Positions 26,067-35,368 of a DNA stretch of 58,461 nt are shown here, one piece after another. Source of the stretch: an uncultured Selenomonas sp. GTDB taxonomy: Bacteria; Bacillota; Negativicutes; Selenomonadales; Selenomonadaceae. Position 1 is the stretch's first letter; every line of letters begins with the position of its first letter. The stretch spans positions 1 through 58,461 of the forward strand of contig USAK01000009.1 in NCBI GenBank assembly GCA_900552565.1, written 5' to 3'. The notes under the pieces were generated by a model. The model was not told the origin of the DNA and ran no database searches. It saw only the letters and a program-made list of their open reading frames with translations. Position numbers and translations under genes: made by a program.

Positions 26067-27518
26067 TTACGGATTGAAACGGAACGCGTCGAGCTCCCAG
26101 ACACGGCCCGTGACCGTCTCAAGAGGGGCATCCGCTTCAAGGCGCAGCTCCGGACGGATATTCTTCTCAGGGAAGACGAGGAAGCTTGCAGCCTCTTCGC
26201 CATGCTGGAAGAAGGCTTCGACGGCCGTACGGTCGACGAAGAGCTGCAGCGAGAGCACACGGTCCACAAACATCTTGAACCGGCGCACGCCGCGGCCGCC
26301 CTGTTTCATGCCCGTGCGGTCAATCGTCATGACCTGATTGGCGCGGTCATAGGAGAATACGGTCTTTTCAAGACCGTAAGCAAGGGTCAGGCTGACATGT
26401 TCGGCCTTGCCCAGCGTGATGTCCAGCAGGACCTCCGAGCCATCGAACAGCGGTGACGTCAGTCTGTTTTCCATATCAGCATCGATATCAACGGCCGTGC
26501 TCTCGATGCGCAGGGCCTTGAGCTCCGCTGCCGGGCGCGAGAAAATGTGGCCCTGGCGGAGCGTCAGTACGCGCGGCAGCGTCAGGCTGTACATCCAGCC
26601 TTTTTCGCGCGTCGGATATTCATCGTCTTTATCCGGCATGCCCATCCAGCCGAGCAGGATGTGGCGGCCTTCATGCGGCAGGACCTGCGGGGCATAAAAG
26701 TCAAAACCGTGGTCGAGCTCTTGGAATTTCGTATGCTGCATCATATCCATGCTGTCGAGGGACAGATGGCCAGCGATGTAGCCGGCCTGATAGATGTTCT
26801 GGCGGTCAAATTCGCGCGCTTCAAGGCCCTGCGGGCAGAAAATCAGCGCATCGTAGCTGCCGAAATGCAGCATATTCGGGCATTCCCACATGTAGCCAAA
26901 GTCTTTGAGGCGCGTGTGGAGCTCGCCGAGATTCTGCCAGCCGTCCTTCGTCTCCTTGTAGATGAGCACCGTGCCGCGCAGTTTTTCCTCGTCGGCCTGT
27001 GCACCGATGACAAAGTAACGCTTGCCATGACGATGAAAGAGATACGGGTCGCGGAAATGGCCCGTGATGCCCTCAGGACTGTCGGGGATGACAATCTCAT
27101 CTTTCTTGACCGAGCCGTCTGCCTGCAGCGTGCCAAGGCGCTGTGCCGGCGTGCGGATGCCGTCGTTCTTGGCATTGCACGTATAAAACACACGGACTTT
27201 GCCCTTTTCCGTGAAGCCGCAGCCGGAGTAGCAGCCGTCTTTATCGTGCTCATCGCTCGGCCAAAGGGAAAGCTCCGGCATTGAGTAATGGACAAAATCG
27301 CGCGTGCGGACGTGGGCCCAGCATTTATTCTTGTGCTCACAACCTAAGGGGTTCCACTGATAAAAGATATGATACTCGCCATCGGCATACGTCAGTCCAT
27401 TCGGATCATTGATGAGGCCAAACGGCATCTCGAGATGAAAGCGGTTGTGCCAACGGTCTTCGAGGGGAAAACCGGCCGCCACTTTGGCATCGATGGCTTT
27501 TTTATCGAATTGTTCCAT
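26067..27518 (-). CDS. scrB: Sucrose-6-phosphate hydrolase (GH32)
   Basis: 483 residues, usual for ScrB/SacA. GH32 motifs: GLINDPNG near residue 34 with the nucleophile Asp, HFRDPYLF near residue 150 and WECPNM near residue 211 with the acid Glu. A C-terminal beta-sandwich ends the protein. It has no signal peptide and would split cytoplasmic sucrose 6-phosphate to glucose 6-phosphate and fructose. GAGGAG precedes the ATG. It follows the sucrose PTS gene, which is broken, so its substrate supply may be compromised in this strain. Confidence 0.95.
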   Translation of the reverse strand: MEQFDKKAIDAKVAAGFPLEDRWHNRFHLEMPFGLINDPNGLTYADGEYHIFYQWNPLGCEHKNKCWAHVRTRDFVHYSMPELSLWPSDEHDKDGCYSGCGFTEKGKVRVFYTCNAKNDGIRTPAQRLGTLQADGSVKKDEIVIPDSPEGITGHFRDPYLFHRHGKRYFVIGAQADEEKLRGTVLIYKETKDGWQNLGELHTRLKDFGYMWECPNMLHFGSYDALIFCPQGLEAREFDRQNIYQAGYIAGHLSLDSMDMMQHTKFQELDHGFDFYAPQVLPHEGRHILLGWMGMPDKDDEYPTREKGWMYSLTLPRVLTLRQGHIFSRPAAELKALRIESTAVDIDADMENRLTSPLFDGSEVLLDITLGKAEHVSLTLAYGLEKTVFSYDRANQVMTIDRTGMKQGGRGVRRFKMFVDRVLSLQLFVDRTAVEAFFQHGEEAASFLVFPEKNIRPELRLEADAPLETVTGRVWELDAFRFNP

Positions 27519-27552
27519 GAAAATCTCCTCTTCCGATATAATATTAATGAAA

Positions 27553-27579
27553 GAAAAAGGGCTGCCGTTAAGGCAGCCC
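27553..27579 (-). terminator. Hairpin terminator between scrA and scrB
   Basis: Stem GGGCTGCC (27559-27566) with GGCAGCCC (27572-27579), followed on the minus strand by TTTTTC. scrB may thus be expressed partly by read-through or from an own promoter in the short A+T-rich gap. Confidence 0.75.
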
Positions 27580-27588
27580 GAACATTTC

Positions 27589-29465
27589 TTACGCTTCGTC
27601 CTCTTTTTCCGGGTTAAACAGCGTGAACGTCAGAGCAAACGCTACGGCAAAACCAACGACATTGACGAGGATGTACTGCGGCAGATGGTCGAGGTACAGG
27701 AGCGTACCCGGAAGGACCGTGATGCCCATGCCCGTGCCGGCAAGATGCAGGAAACCAGCGATGCCGCCTGCGCAGGCGCCGCCGACCAGTGCGTAAAGGA
27801 ACGGCTTCATGAGACGCAGGTTGATACCGAAGATAACCGGCTCCGTGATGCCGAGGAAGGCCGGAACAATCGAGGAAACGTAGAGTGCGCGTTTCTTCTT
27901 GTTCTTCGTGCGGGCAGCAACAGCTGCGGCAGCACCGCCCTGAGCGATGATCGCGCCCGTGATGATGGCATTGAATGGGTCGACGCCCGTCGTAGCGAGC
28001 AGCTGGACCTCAAGAGCATTGAAGACGTGATGAACACCGAAGACGACGATGACCTGATGGATGCCGCCGACGACGAAACCGCCGATGCCGTACGGCAAAG
28101 CAAGAAACGTCTGAACAGCGCCGAAGACAGCGAGCTCAATCCAGTGCATGATGGGTCCGACGATGAGCAGGCCGAGAATCATGGAGATAAACAGCGTCAG
28201 GAACGGCGTAACGATGAGGTCGATGACATCCGGAATGAAGGTCTTGAGCCATTTCTGGAGCTTCGCAGCAAAGATACCGAGGACGAGGGCCGGCAGGACC
28301 GAACCCTGATAGCCGACGACCGGCACCTCAATGCCGAGGAAGTTCATCATGATTGGCTGGGCTTCACCCGCGGCAATCGCATAGGCATTTGGCAGCTGCG
28401 GTGCGACAAGCATGAGGCCAAGGACAATACCGATGACCGGCGTGCCGCCAAAGCGTTTCGTCGTGGACCAGCAGACAAGGGCTGGCAGGAAGGCAAAGGC
28501 CGTATCCGTGAGGATCTGGCTCATGCGCAGGACGTTGTCGCTGAACTGGACACCCATGCTCAGGCAGGCGCCGCGCAGGCCCATGAAAAGACCGGTAGCA
28601 ACGAGGACCGGAATAATTGGTACGAAGACATCGCCGAGCGTGCGGGAAATCTTCTGGGCCATGGACATCTGGGCATAAGCCTCAGCCTTGTTGTTGCTGG
28701 CACCGGCGAGGTCCGTGCCGGCCGTGAAAGCATCGTAGACTTTATCGACAAAACCCGTGCCGAGGATAATCTGATACTGGGCTGCGGCAAAGAACTGGCC
28801 TTTGACGCCGTCGATGTTCTCAATAGCTTTGGCATCGAGTTTCGACTTATCGTTGATGATCAGGCGCAGTGTTCTGCACTGCGGACATTGTCGCGGCCGC
28901 CGACATACTTCCAGATGAGCTTGGCGACGCGCTCTTCCTTCGGCAGATTGCTGTAATCTTCCTCAGGCTCAGCGACCTTAGCTGCCGGAGCTTCAGCAGT
29001 TTCTGCCTTGTCTTCCTCAGGCTCCGCCGTAACGGTCGTAATTTCCTTGTCGCCAAGAGCTACCGTAATCTTGTCATAATCAAAGGCGTTCGTCACGAGC
29101 ACCGGCGTCGTCGTATCATAGCCTTCCGACTGAATGCCCTTAGGATCGAACTCTAAAAGCAGCTGCCCCTTCTTGACCGTATCCCCCTGTGCGATCTTTG
29201 CGTCAAAATATTTGCCGCCGAGGTTGACTGTGTCGATGCCGACGTGAATCAGGATGTCTGCACCATCGTCCGCATGAATGCCAATGGCGTGTTTCGTGCC
29301 GAAGAGCACCGTAACCGTGCCATCGACCGGCGAATAAACCTTGCCATCCGGATTCTTGACCGCAGCACCTTTACCCATGGCGCCGCTGGCGAAAGCCGGG
29401 TCCTTGACATCTTTCAATTCGATGAGCTGTCCGTTGAGCGGGCTGTCCAAACGAATTTCTTTCAT
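27589..29465 (-). pseudogene. scrA: Sucrose-type PTS EIIABC, frameshifted at the IIB active site
   Basis: Read on the minus strand, the first 201 codons encode a full IIA domain (phosphohistidine in ILIHVGIDT), an acidic Pro/Glu linker and the start of IIB, then end in EHCA-stop at 28860. The next frame resumes with RLIINDKSK, continues through IIB and a complete IIC (QMSMAQKISRTLGDVF onward, about 10 helices, GITEPVIF) to 27589. Loss of 13 nt right after the phosphocysteine codon explains the break: restoring 13 nt puts both parts in one frame and gives CATRLRLI. Neighbouring scrB supports sucrose. Intact it would be about 630 residues. A sequencing error is possible. Confidence 0.88.
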
Positions 29466-29538
29466 GAAGATTTCCCCTTCCTCTTTATTCCTCTCGTTAC
29501 CTTGTGATTCGTCTTTGTGAGACCGTTTTCATACTTAG

Positions 29539-29567
29539 AGTGTATAACGTTGTTGGCCATTTGTCAA
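29539..29567 (-). promoter_or_regulatory. Promoter of the scrA-scrB genes
   Basis: Minus strand: consensus TTGACA (29562-29567), 17-nt spacer, TACACT (29539-29544). The promoter is intact although the gene behind it is frameshifted. No ScrR-type regulator gene lies in the window. Confidence 0.75.
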
Positions 29568-29575
29568 GAAAAAAA

Positions 29576-30904
29576 TCACTGCTGCAGCATGTCGCGGAAT
29601 CTCGTGAATTCCTTCTGGAAATAAAGTGGAATCGTATCGACAGGACCGTTGCGGTGCTTGGCAATGATGACCTCTGTCATGTTCTTGTTCTCCGTGTCTT
29701 TATCGTAATAATCTTCGCGGTACAGGAACATGACAATATCCGCATCCTGCTCAAGAGACCCCGACTCGCGCAGGTCGGAAAGCATCGGCCGCTTGACCTG
29801 ACGTGCCTCGACGGAACGCGAGAGCTGCGAGAGCGCAATGACCGGGACGTTGAGCTCTCGGGCCAGTGCCTTCAGGGAACGGGAGATTTCCGAGATTTCC
29901 TGCTGACGGTTATCCCCGTTCTTGCCCGGACGGCCCTGCATGAGCTGCAGATAGTCGATGACGATGAGGTCAAGGCCGTGTTCTGCCTTGAGGCGTCTTG
30001 CCTTGGAGCGCAGGTCCATGACCGTAATGCCCGCCGTATCGTCAATGTAGATAGGCGCGCGGTTGAGCTTATCTGCGACCGTGACGAGCCTCGACCAGCC
30101 GTCATCGTCAAGCTGGCCCGTGCGCAGAAGCTGCGAATCAATCTGGCCCTCGGAACAGAGCATGCGCTGCATGAGCTGTTCCTTGCTCATCTCCAGGGAG
30201 AAAAAGGCGACTTTGCCGCCATGCAGGCCGACGTACGAAGCGATATTCAGCGTGAACGCCGTCTTGCCCATGGAAGGACGTGCCGCCACGAGGATGAGGT
30301 CGGAGGGCTGCAGGCCGCTCGTGACCCTGTCGAGGTCCTTGAAGCCCGTCGGCAGGCCCGTAATGCCGCCTTTTGACTCATAGAGCATATTGATATGCTC
30401 AAAGGTGCGCATGAGGATGCTCTTGAGCGGTTCAAAGCCATTATTGACCTGCGTGCCGGCCACGGCGAGAATTTTCTGCTCGGCCGAGTCCATGATATTT
30501 TCCACAGGTTCCGCATCTTCATAAGCCGCGCCGGCAATCTCCGTCGCCGCATCGATAAGGCGGCGCAGCTCGGCCTTTTCCTTGACAATCTTCGCATGAT
30601 AGCTGACGTTGGCCGCCGTCGGCACGACATTGGCGATGGTTGTAATAAAGGGGATGCCCCCGACTTTCTCGAGGTCGCCGTCGCGGCGCAGCTGCTCGGT
30701 CAGGGTGACAAGGTCGACGGCCTCATCATTTTCTGAGAGCTTCAGCATCGCCTCATAGACGCGGCGGTGCGCTTCGCGGTAAAAGTCCTCAGGCTGCAGG
30801 ATTTCCTGTGCCTCGACGATCGCTTCTTTCTTGATCATCATCGCACCGAGGACCGCTTGTTCGGCTTCGATGTTCTGAGGCGGCACACGCTCTGGTAATG
30901 CCAT
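29576..30904 (-). CDS. dnaB: Replicative DNA helicase
   Basis: 442 residues, typical DnaB/DnaC. The N-terminal domain begins RVPPQNIEAEQAVLGAMM; the RecA-like helicase domain has Walker A ARPSMGKT near residue 213, Walker B LIVIDYLQLM near residue 315 and the late LSQLSRSVE and ESGSLEQDADIVMFLYR motifs. It unwinds DNA ahead of the fork. It follows the Lon-like gene with a 2-nt gap, in the usual Firmicute order after rplI. No intein is present. Confidence 0.97.
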   Translation of the reverse strand: MALPERVPPQNIEAEQAVLGAMMIKKEAIVEAQEILQPEDFYREAHRRVYEAMLKLSENDEAVDLVTLTEQLRRDGDLEKVGGIPFITTIANVVPTAANVSYHAKIVKEKAELRRLIDAATEIAGAAYEDAEPVENIMDSAEQKILAVAGTQVNNGFEPLKSILMRTFEHINMLYESKGGITGLPTGFKDLDRVTSGLQPSDLILVAARPSMGKTAFTLNIASYVGLHGGKVAFFSLEMSKEQLMQRMLCSEGQIDSQLLRTGQLDDDGWSRLVTVADKLNRAPIYIDDTAGITVMDLRSKARRLKAEHGLDLIVIDYLQLMQGRPGKNGDNRQQEISEISRSLKALARELNVPVIALSQLSRSVEARQVKRPMLSDLRESGSLEQDADIVMFLYREDYYDKDTENKNMTEVIIAKHRNGPVDTIPLYFQKEFTRFRDMLQQ

Positions 30905-30906
30905 AG

Positions 30907-32847
30907 TTATTCCTCCTCAAAAATCAGCTGGAAAGCTTCTTCCGCTGTTTCCACTGCATGGATATCCAGACCTAAGAGGTCTTCCGGGATATCGCGCTCA
31001 TTCTCCTTCGGGATGACGAGTGTCCTGATGCCGGCCTGACGTGCGCCATAGGCCTTCTCAAAAACGCCGCCGACAGGACGCACGCGTCCGGAAAGCGAGA
31101 TTTCGCCGGTAACGGCGACATCCTGACGGATTTTCCTGCCCGTCACGGCACTGACAATGCAGGCCAGTATGGCCGTGCCGGCACTTGGCCCGTCGATATT
31201 GCCGCCGCCAATGACATTGATGTGTACATCGTAGTCATGGATGTCCTTGCCCGTGAGACGGCGCAGCACCGAGGCTGCATTGAACACGGAGTCCTTGGCC
31301 ATGCTGCCCGCGGTCTCATTGAAACGCACGGCCCCCTTACCCTTTTCATGTGCAGGGAAGGCCACAGCCTCAATCTCGATGACCGAGCCTAAGAAGCCCG
31401 CGACGCCGAGGCCGAAGATATGCCCCTGCACGGCCGTATGCTTTGCCTTCTTCGTGACAAACTGATAAAGGCGTGCTACCTGCGCAACTTCGTAGACCTC
31501 ATCGCGGCCGATGGTCAGCCCCTCCTGCTTATCGCCGGCCTTTTCCAAGGCGAGACTGTACGCATCGGCTAAGATGTTGATGGCCTTGCGTCCTTCTATC
31601 GTGTACTCGGCAATGAGTGCGGCCACGCCATCAGCAAGATTGACCTTGAGCTTTGCCGCCGCATTGCAGACAATCTGTTCAATATGCTTCGGTGTCAGGG
31701 GCTCAAAGTAGATTTCCGCGCAGCGCGAACGCAGCGCGGGGTTGATATGGCTGGCATCGCGCGTCGTCGCACCAATCAGTACAAAGTCCGCCGGTGCGCC
31801 CTCCTCAAAGAGTTTGCGGATGTACGGCGGCACTTTGGGGTCCGTCGGGTCGTAATAAGCCGACTCAAAATAAGCTCTCTTATCCTCAAGGACCTTGAGG
31901 AGCTTGTTCTGCAGCATCTCGTCCATCTCGCCGATTTCATCGATGAAGAGGATGCCGCCATGCGCCTCGGTGACAAGGCCCGGCTTTGGCTCAGGGATGC
32001 CGCTGTCGGCCAGCGTCTTCTGCGCGCCCTGATAGATAGGGTCATGGACCGACCCCAGAAGGGGATTCGTGATATCGCGCGGGTCCCAGCGCAGCGTCGT
32101 GCCGTCTGTCTCGACAAACGGCGCATCCTCGCGGAACGGCGAGGACGGCTTTTTGCGTGCGGCTTCCAGCACGAGCCGGGCTGCCGTCGTCTTGCCGACG
32201 CCTGGGGGGCCGTAGAGCAGCAGATGCTGCGGATAGGGCGAACTCAGCTTTGCTAAGAGCGACTTCACCGCCCGCTCCTGTCCGACAATCTCGCTGAAAC
32301 TGCGCGGACGCAGCAGTTCCATGACTGACTGCGTCAGGTGGATGCTGTCAAGTTTCTCGAGCTTTTCACGCTTGATGGCATCCTGCGGCGACTCTGCCGT
32401 TTCTTTTTCTTCCTTGATGACCTGCTTGCGGATATCTTCGACGTAGTCCTGATGCTCCTGCTCGAGCTTCTCATTGACTTTTTTTTCGATGCGTTCCTCG
32501 ATGTCCTTGCGCGCGCGTTTCTCGGCGATGCGCTCCGTCAGCAGGCTGATGACCTCCGGCAGGTCCTTTTCGCGCGGTGCCGGATGAATCAGGGGATCCT
32601 CATCGAGGATGCGCTGCAGCGCCAGCACGCGTTCGCAGCGGTCCGTAGAACGCAGCAGCTTCATCGCATTGAGCCGGCCTGCCTGTATGACAAGAGAATC
32701 CGTGCCGATGAGGTCGACGAGGGCCTGATACAGGGCATCGATTTCGCGGTCGATGGGCAGAACCTCTACTGGTGCCTCCTCGGCCTGCTTTTTCTCTTTT
32801 TCTTCCTTTTCATATTCATGATGGAAAAAACGGTCTAAAAAACTCAT
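30907..32847 (-). CDS. Lon-family ATP-dependent protease (LonB/LonC-like)
   Basis: 646 residues: a charged coiled N-terminal region (1-165) rich in Glu/Lys, an AAA+ module with Walker A GPPGVGKTT (about 215) and Walker B ILFIDEIGEMDE, and a C-terminal Lon protease domain with catalytic Ser in DGPSAG and Lys in FEKAYGAR. It lacks the large Lon-A N-terminal substrate domain, so it belongs to the LonB/LonC-like group found between rplI and dnaB in Negativicutes and Clostridia. The substrate is unknown. It is cytoplasmic; no membrane helix is seen. Confidence 0.93.
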   Translation of the reverse strand: MSFLDRFFHHEYEKEEKEKKQAEEAPVEVLPIDREIDALYQALVDLIGTDSLVIQAGRLNAMKLLRSTDRCERVLALQRILDEDPLIHPAPREKDLPEVISLLTERIAEKRARKDIEERIEKKVNEKLEQEHQDYVEDIRKQVIKEEKETAESPQDAIKREKLEKLDSIHLTQSVMELLRPRSFSEIVGQERAVKSLLAKLSSPYPQHLLLYGPPGVGKTTAARLVLEAARKKPSSPFREDAPFVETDGTTLRWDPRDITNPLLGSVHDPIYQGAQKTLADSGIPEPKPGLVTEAHGGILFIDEIGEMDEMLQNKLLKVLEDKRAYFESAYYDPTDPKVPPYIRKLFEEGAPADFVLIGATTRDASHINPALRSRCAEIYFEPLTPKHIEQIVCNAAAKLKVNLADGVAALIAEYTIEGRKAINILADAYSLALEKAGDKQEGLTIGRDEVYEVAQVARLYQFVTKKAKHTAVQGHIFGLGVAGFLGSVIEIEAVAFPAHEKGKGAVRFNETAGSMAKDSVFNAASVLRRLTGKDIHDYDVHINVIGGGNIDGPSAGTAILACIVSAVTGRKIRQDVAVTGEISLSGRVRPVGGVFEKAYGARQAGIRTLVIPKENERDIPEDLLGLDIHAVETAEEAFQLIFEEE

Positions 32848-32874
32848 ATTCCTTCCTTATCTTACCTAGGTGAA

Positions 32875-32907
32875 ACAAAAAGCCCCCTCTGGCGAGGAGG
32901 CCTTGCG
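32875..32907 (-). terminator. Terminator after rplI
   Basis: On the minus strand GCCTCCTC pairs with GAGGGGGC (one G-U pair) over a 4-nt loop, followed by TTTTTG. Confidence 0.7.
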
Positions 32908-32917
32908 CCCTGCAGGA

Positions 32918-33361
32918 TTACTCTGCAACAACGCTGACTTTTATTTTGCTCGTGACAGACGGGTGAACCTTGATGATGGCCTCGTAGACGCCGGTTCCCG
33001 TGACTTCGCCCTGAATGGTGATCTTGCGCTTGTCGATGTCGATATTCTGCTTCTTGAGCGCTTCGGCCACATCCTTGCCGGTCACGCTGCCGAAGAGTTT
33101 GCCGCCGTCGCCGATGCGTACGGGGATCTTGACTTCGACTTTCTCGAGCTGCTTAGCCATGAGTTTGGCCTCGTCGGCTGCCATGGCCTGCTTGCGGGCC
33201 TTCGAACCAGCCTGCGCATTGGCGACATTGAGGTTCTGCGCCGTAGCGAGGACTGCTGCCTTGCGCGGCAGCAGGAAATTGCGGCCGTAGCCTTCCGAAA
33301 CTTCGACGATTTCGCCTTTTTTACCGAGTTTTTTAACGTCCTGCTGTAAGATTACTTTCAT
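32918..33361 (-). CDS. rplI: 50S ribosomal protein L9
   Basis: 147 residues beginning MKVILQQDVKKLGKKGE, with the signature KKGEIVEVSEGYGRNFLLPR and a long connecting helix before the C-terminal domain. An ATG three codons upstream lies too close to the GAGGAG site, so the start is 33361. The gene overlaps the 3' end of gdpP by 29 nt, indicating translational coupling. Confidence 0.97.
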   Translation of the reverse strand: MKVILQQDVKKLGKKGEIVEVSEGYGRNFLLPRKAAVLATAQNLNVANAQAGSKARKQAMAADEAKLMAKQLEKVEVKIPVRIGDGGKLFGSVTGKDVAEALKKQNIDIDKRKITIQGEVTGTGVYEAIIKVHPSVTSKIKVSVVAE

Positions 33362-35342
33362 CTTGATCATACTCCTCTATGTATTTTTGGGCAATTTCGA
33401 TTGCCTTTTTCTTGATATCTTCCACATTTCCGCCCTTGACCTGCGCACCGGCCACATTCTGATGACCGCCGCCGCCAAAGGCCTCCATGATGACCTGCAC
33501 ATTGAGCTCGCCCGTCGAACGCGCGCTGATGCCGACCGTGTCTTCCGTCAGTTGGAAGACGACGATGCTCATGCGCACATTCTCGATGCGCAGCAGGGAA
33601 TCGGCCACCTGTGCTGCAATGACCTGGCCATTCGAGATGAGCTCCGGACAGGTCGAGATGATGAGCCCGCCATCGTAGAACTCCGAACGCGCCTCAGCCT
33701 TGGCCAAAGCCACGGTCGTCTCGTAGTCCGTGCGGAACAGATGGCGGACCATGACAGGGTCTGCGCCGCTGCGCCGCAGATAAGCCGCGGCATCGAACGT
33801 TCTGACGCCCGTCTGCACGGCAAAATTCTTCGTATCGACGACAATGCCCGAGTAAAGGGCCGTGGCCTCGATGCGCGAGAGCACGAGATTATCGCTGAAA
33901 TACATCAAAAGCTCCGTGACAAGCTCACTGGAGGAACTCGAAGCCGGTTCGATGTAAACGAGCAGCGGATTCTTGATGAAATGCTCACTGCGGCGATGGT
34001 GGTCAATGACGATGACGCGGTGGATGCGCTCCAAAAGCGACGGGTCCGCGACGAGATGCGGGATATGCGTATCGACGACAACCAGCACCGGATTGAGCGC
34101 CGTCATATTGACGAGGTCATCCGCCCGCACGATGATATTCTGGAATTCTTCCTTATCCTTGAGGATATCTGCGAACTTGCCGATGCCCTCATTCATGTCA
34201 GAAAGCACGATGTGCACGGGTTTGCCGAGCTGCCGTGCCATCTTGGCCACGCCCATGGATGCACCGAAGCAGTCAAAGTCTTCATTATGATGGCCCATGA
34301 CATAGACCGCATCGGCGCCATCCATGATTTCGCGGATGGCATGGGCCACAACGCGGGCCTTGACGCGCGTGTGCTTCTCGACTGCCTTGGCACGGCCGCC
34401 GAAGAACTGCGTCTTGCCGCCAATCTGCACGGCAACCTGGTCGCCGCCGCGGCCCAAAGCAAGGTCGAGCCCTGCCTGTGCCTGCGTGCCGAGATCCGCC
34501 ATGCTCTGGCAGTCTGCCACGGCCACGCCCATGGAAAGCGTCACCGGCAGACGGTTGGTACTGTGCAGCTGACGGACCTTGTCAAGGATGTCGAAGCGTG
34601 CAGCGATGGCCTTGTCCAGTGCCTTGCGCTCAAGGATGACGACGTAAAGGTCATCCGATACGCGGCGCATGAAGCCGCCGAGATTCTTCATCCAGGCATC
34701 GAGCTGCTGATTGACAGCCAGCAGCAGCGCCGTGCGCGCCGCCTCATCGAGGCCCTGTATGACCTCATCGTAATTGTCAATCTGGATGTACGCCAGCACT
34801 GTGCGGCTGAGCTTATACGAACTGCGCAGCGTCTCAAAGCCCGTGATGTCCTGCACGTAAAGTGCCATCAGGGGGTCCTGATGCGGCGGCACCGGTACCG
34901 GCCGGTAGCGCACCTGATAATAGTGCTCTTCGTGAGCAAAAACGTACTCTCCCGTAGTGCCCCAGACGGGGCCGATGATGATGGACGGCCAGATATCCTT
35001 GATATCCGTATCCTGCTCCGGCTTTTCGCCGACGTATTCCGCCAGGCGTTCATTGCACCACTGGATGCGGCCGGCCTCATTGACGATGATGATGCCCTGT
35101 GGCAGGTCCTCAATGGCGTAATTCATCATCTCATTGAGATTGCGTACGACATTGCGGCAGTAGCGCTCAAAGCGGCGCGAACGGTCATGGCAGCGCTCCT
35201 TGGCAAAAAGGACCAGACAGAGCCAGATGACAAAGGCTATCGCGGCAATATAATGATTATAACACGACAGGATGCCAATCAGCATCAACATGATGAACAA
35301 ATGTATCGAAAGATCGATCCATGCCGAGAGATTTCGCGGCAT
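33333..35342 (-). CDS. gdpP: GdpP-type cyclic-di-AMP phosphodiesterase
   Basis: 669 residues: two N-terminal membrane helices (about 8-48), a PAS-like domain (about 72-160), a degenerate GGDEF domain in which the signature is replaced by SDDLYVVI (about 175-300), a DHH domain with GHHNEDFDCFG and VIVIDHHRR (about 345-500) and DHHA1 with GGGGHQNVAGAQ (about 615). This is the full GdpP/YybT layout; it hydrolyses c-di-AMP to pApA. It sits in the conserved yybS-gdpP-rplI order. c-di-AMP commonly restrains K+ uptake, so it may act on the Trk systems encoded about 10 kb away; this link is inference. Confidence 0.95.
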   Translation of the reverse strand: MPRNLSAWIDLSIHLFIMLMLIGILSCYNHYIAAIAFVIWLCLVLFAKERCHDRSRRFERYCRNVVRNLNEMMNYAIEDLPQGIIIVNEAGRIQWCNERLAEYVGEKPEQDTDIKDIWPSIIIGPVWGTTGEYVFAHEEHYYQVRYRPVPVPPHQDPLMALYVQDITGFETLRSSYKLSRTVLAYIQIDNYDEVIQGLDEAARTALLLAVNQQLDAWMKNLGGFMRRVSDDLYVVILERKALDKAIAARFDILDKVRQLHSTNRLPVTLSMGVAVADCQSMADLGTQAQAGLDLALGRGGDQVAVQIGGKTQFFGGRAKAVEKHTRVKARVVAHAIREIMDGADAVYVMGHHNEDFDCFGASMGVAKMARQLGKPVHIVLSDMNEGIGKFADILKDKEEFQNIIVRADDLVNMTALNPVLVVVDTHIPHLVADPSLLERIHRVIVIDHHRRSEHFIKNPLLVYIEPASSSSSELVTELLMYFSDNLVLSRIEATALYSGIVVDTKNFAVQTGVRTFDAAAYLRRSGADPVMVRHLFRTDYETTVALAKAEARSEFYDGGLIISTCPELISNGQVIAAQVADSLLRIENVRMSIVVFQLTEDTVGISARSTGELNVQVIMEAFGGGGHQNVAGAQVKGGNVEDIKKKAIEIAQKYIEEYDQDESNLTAGR

Positions 35343-35368
35343 TTTCTCACCTCATTCCCATTACGGCG

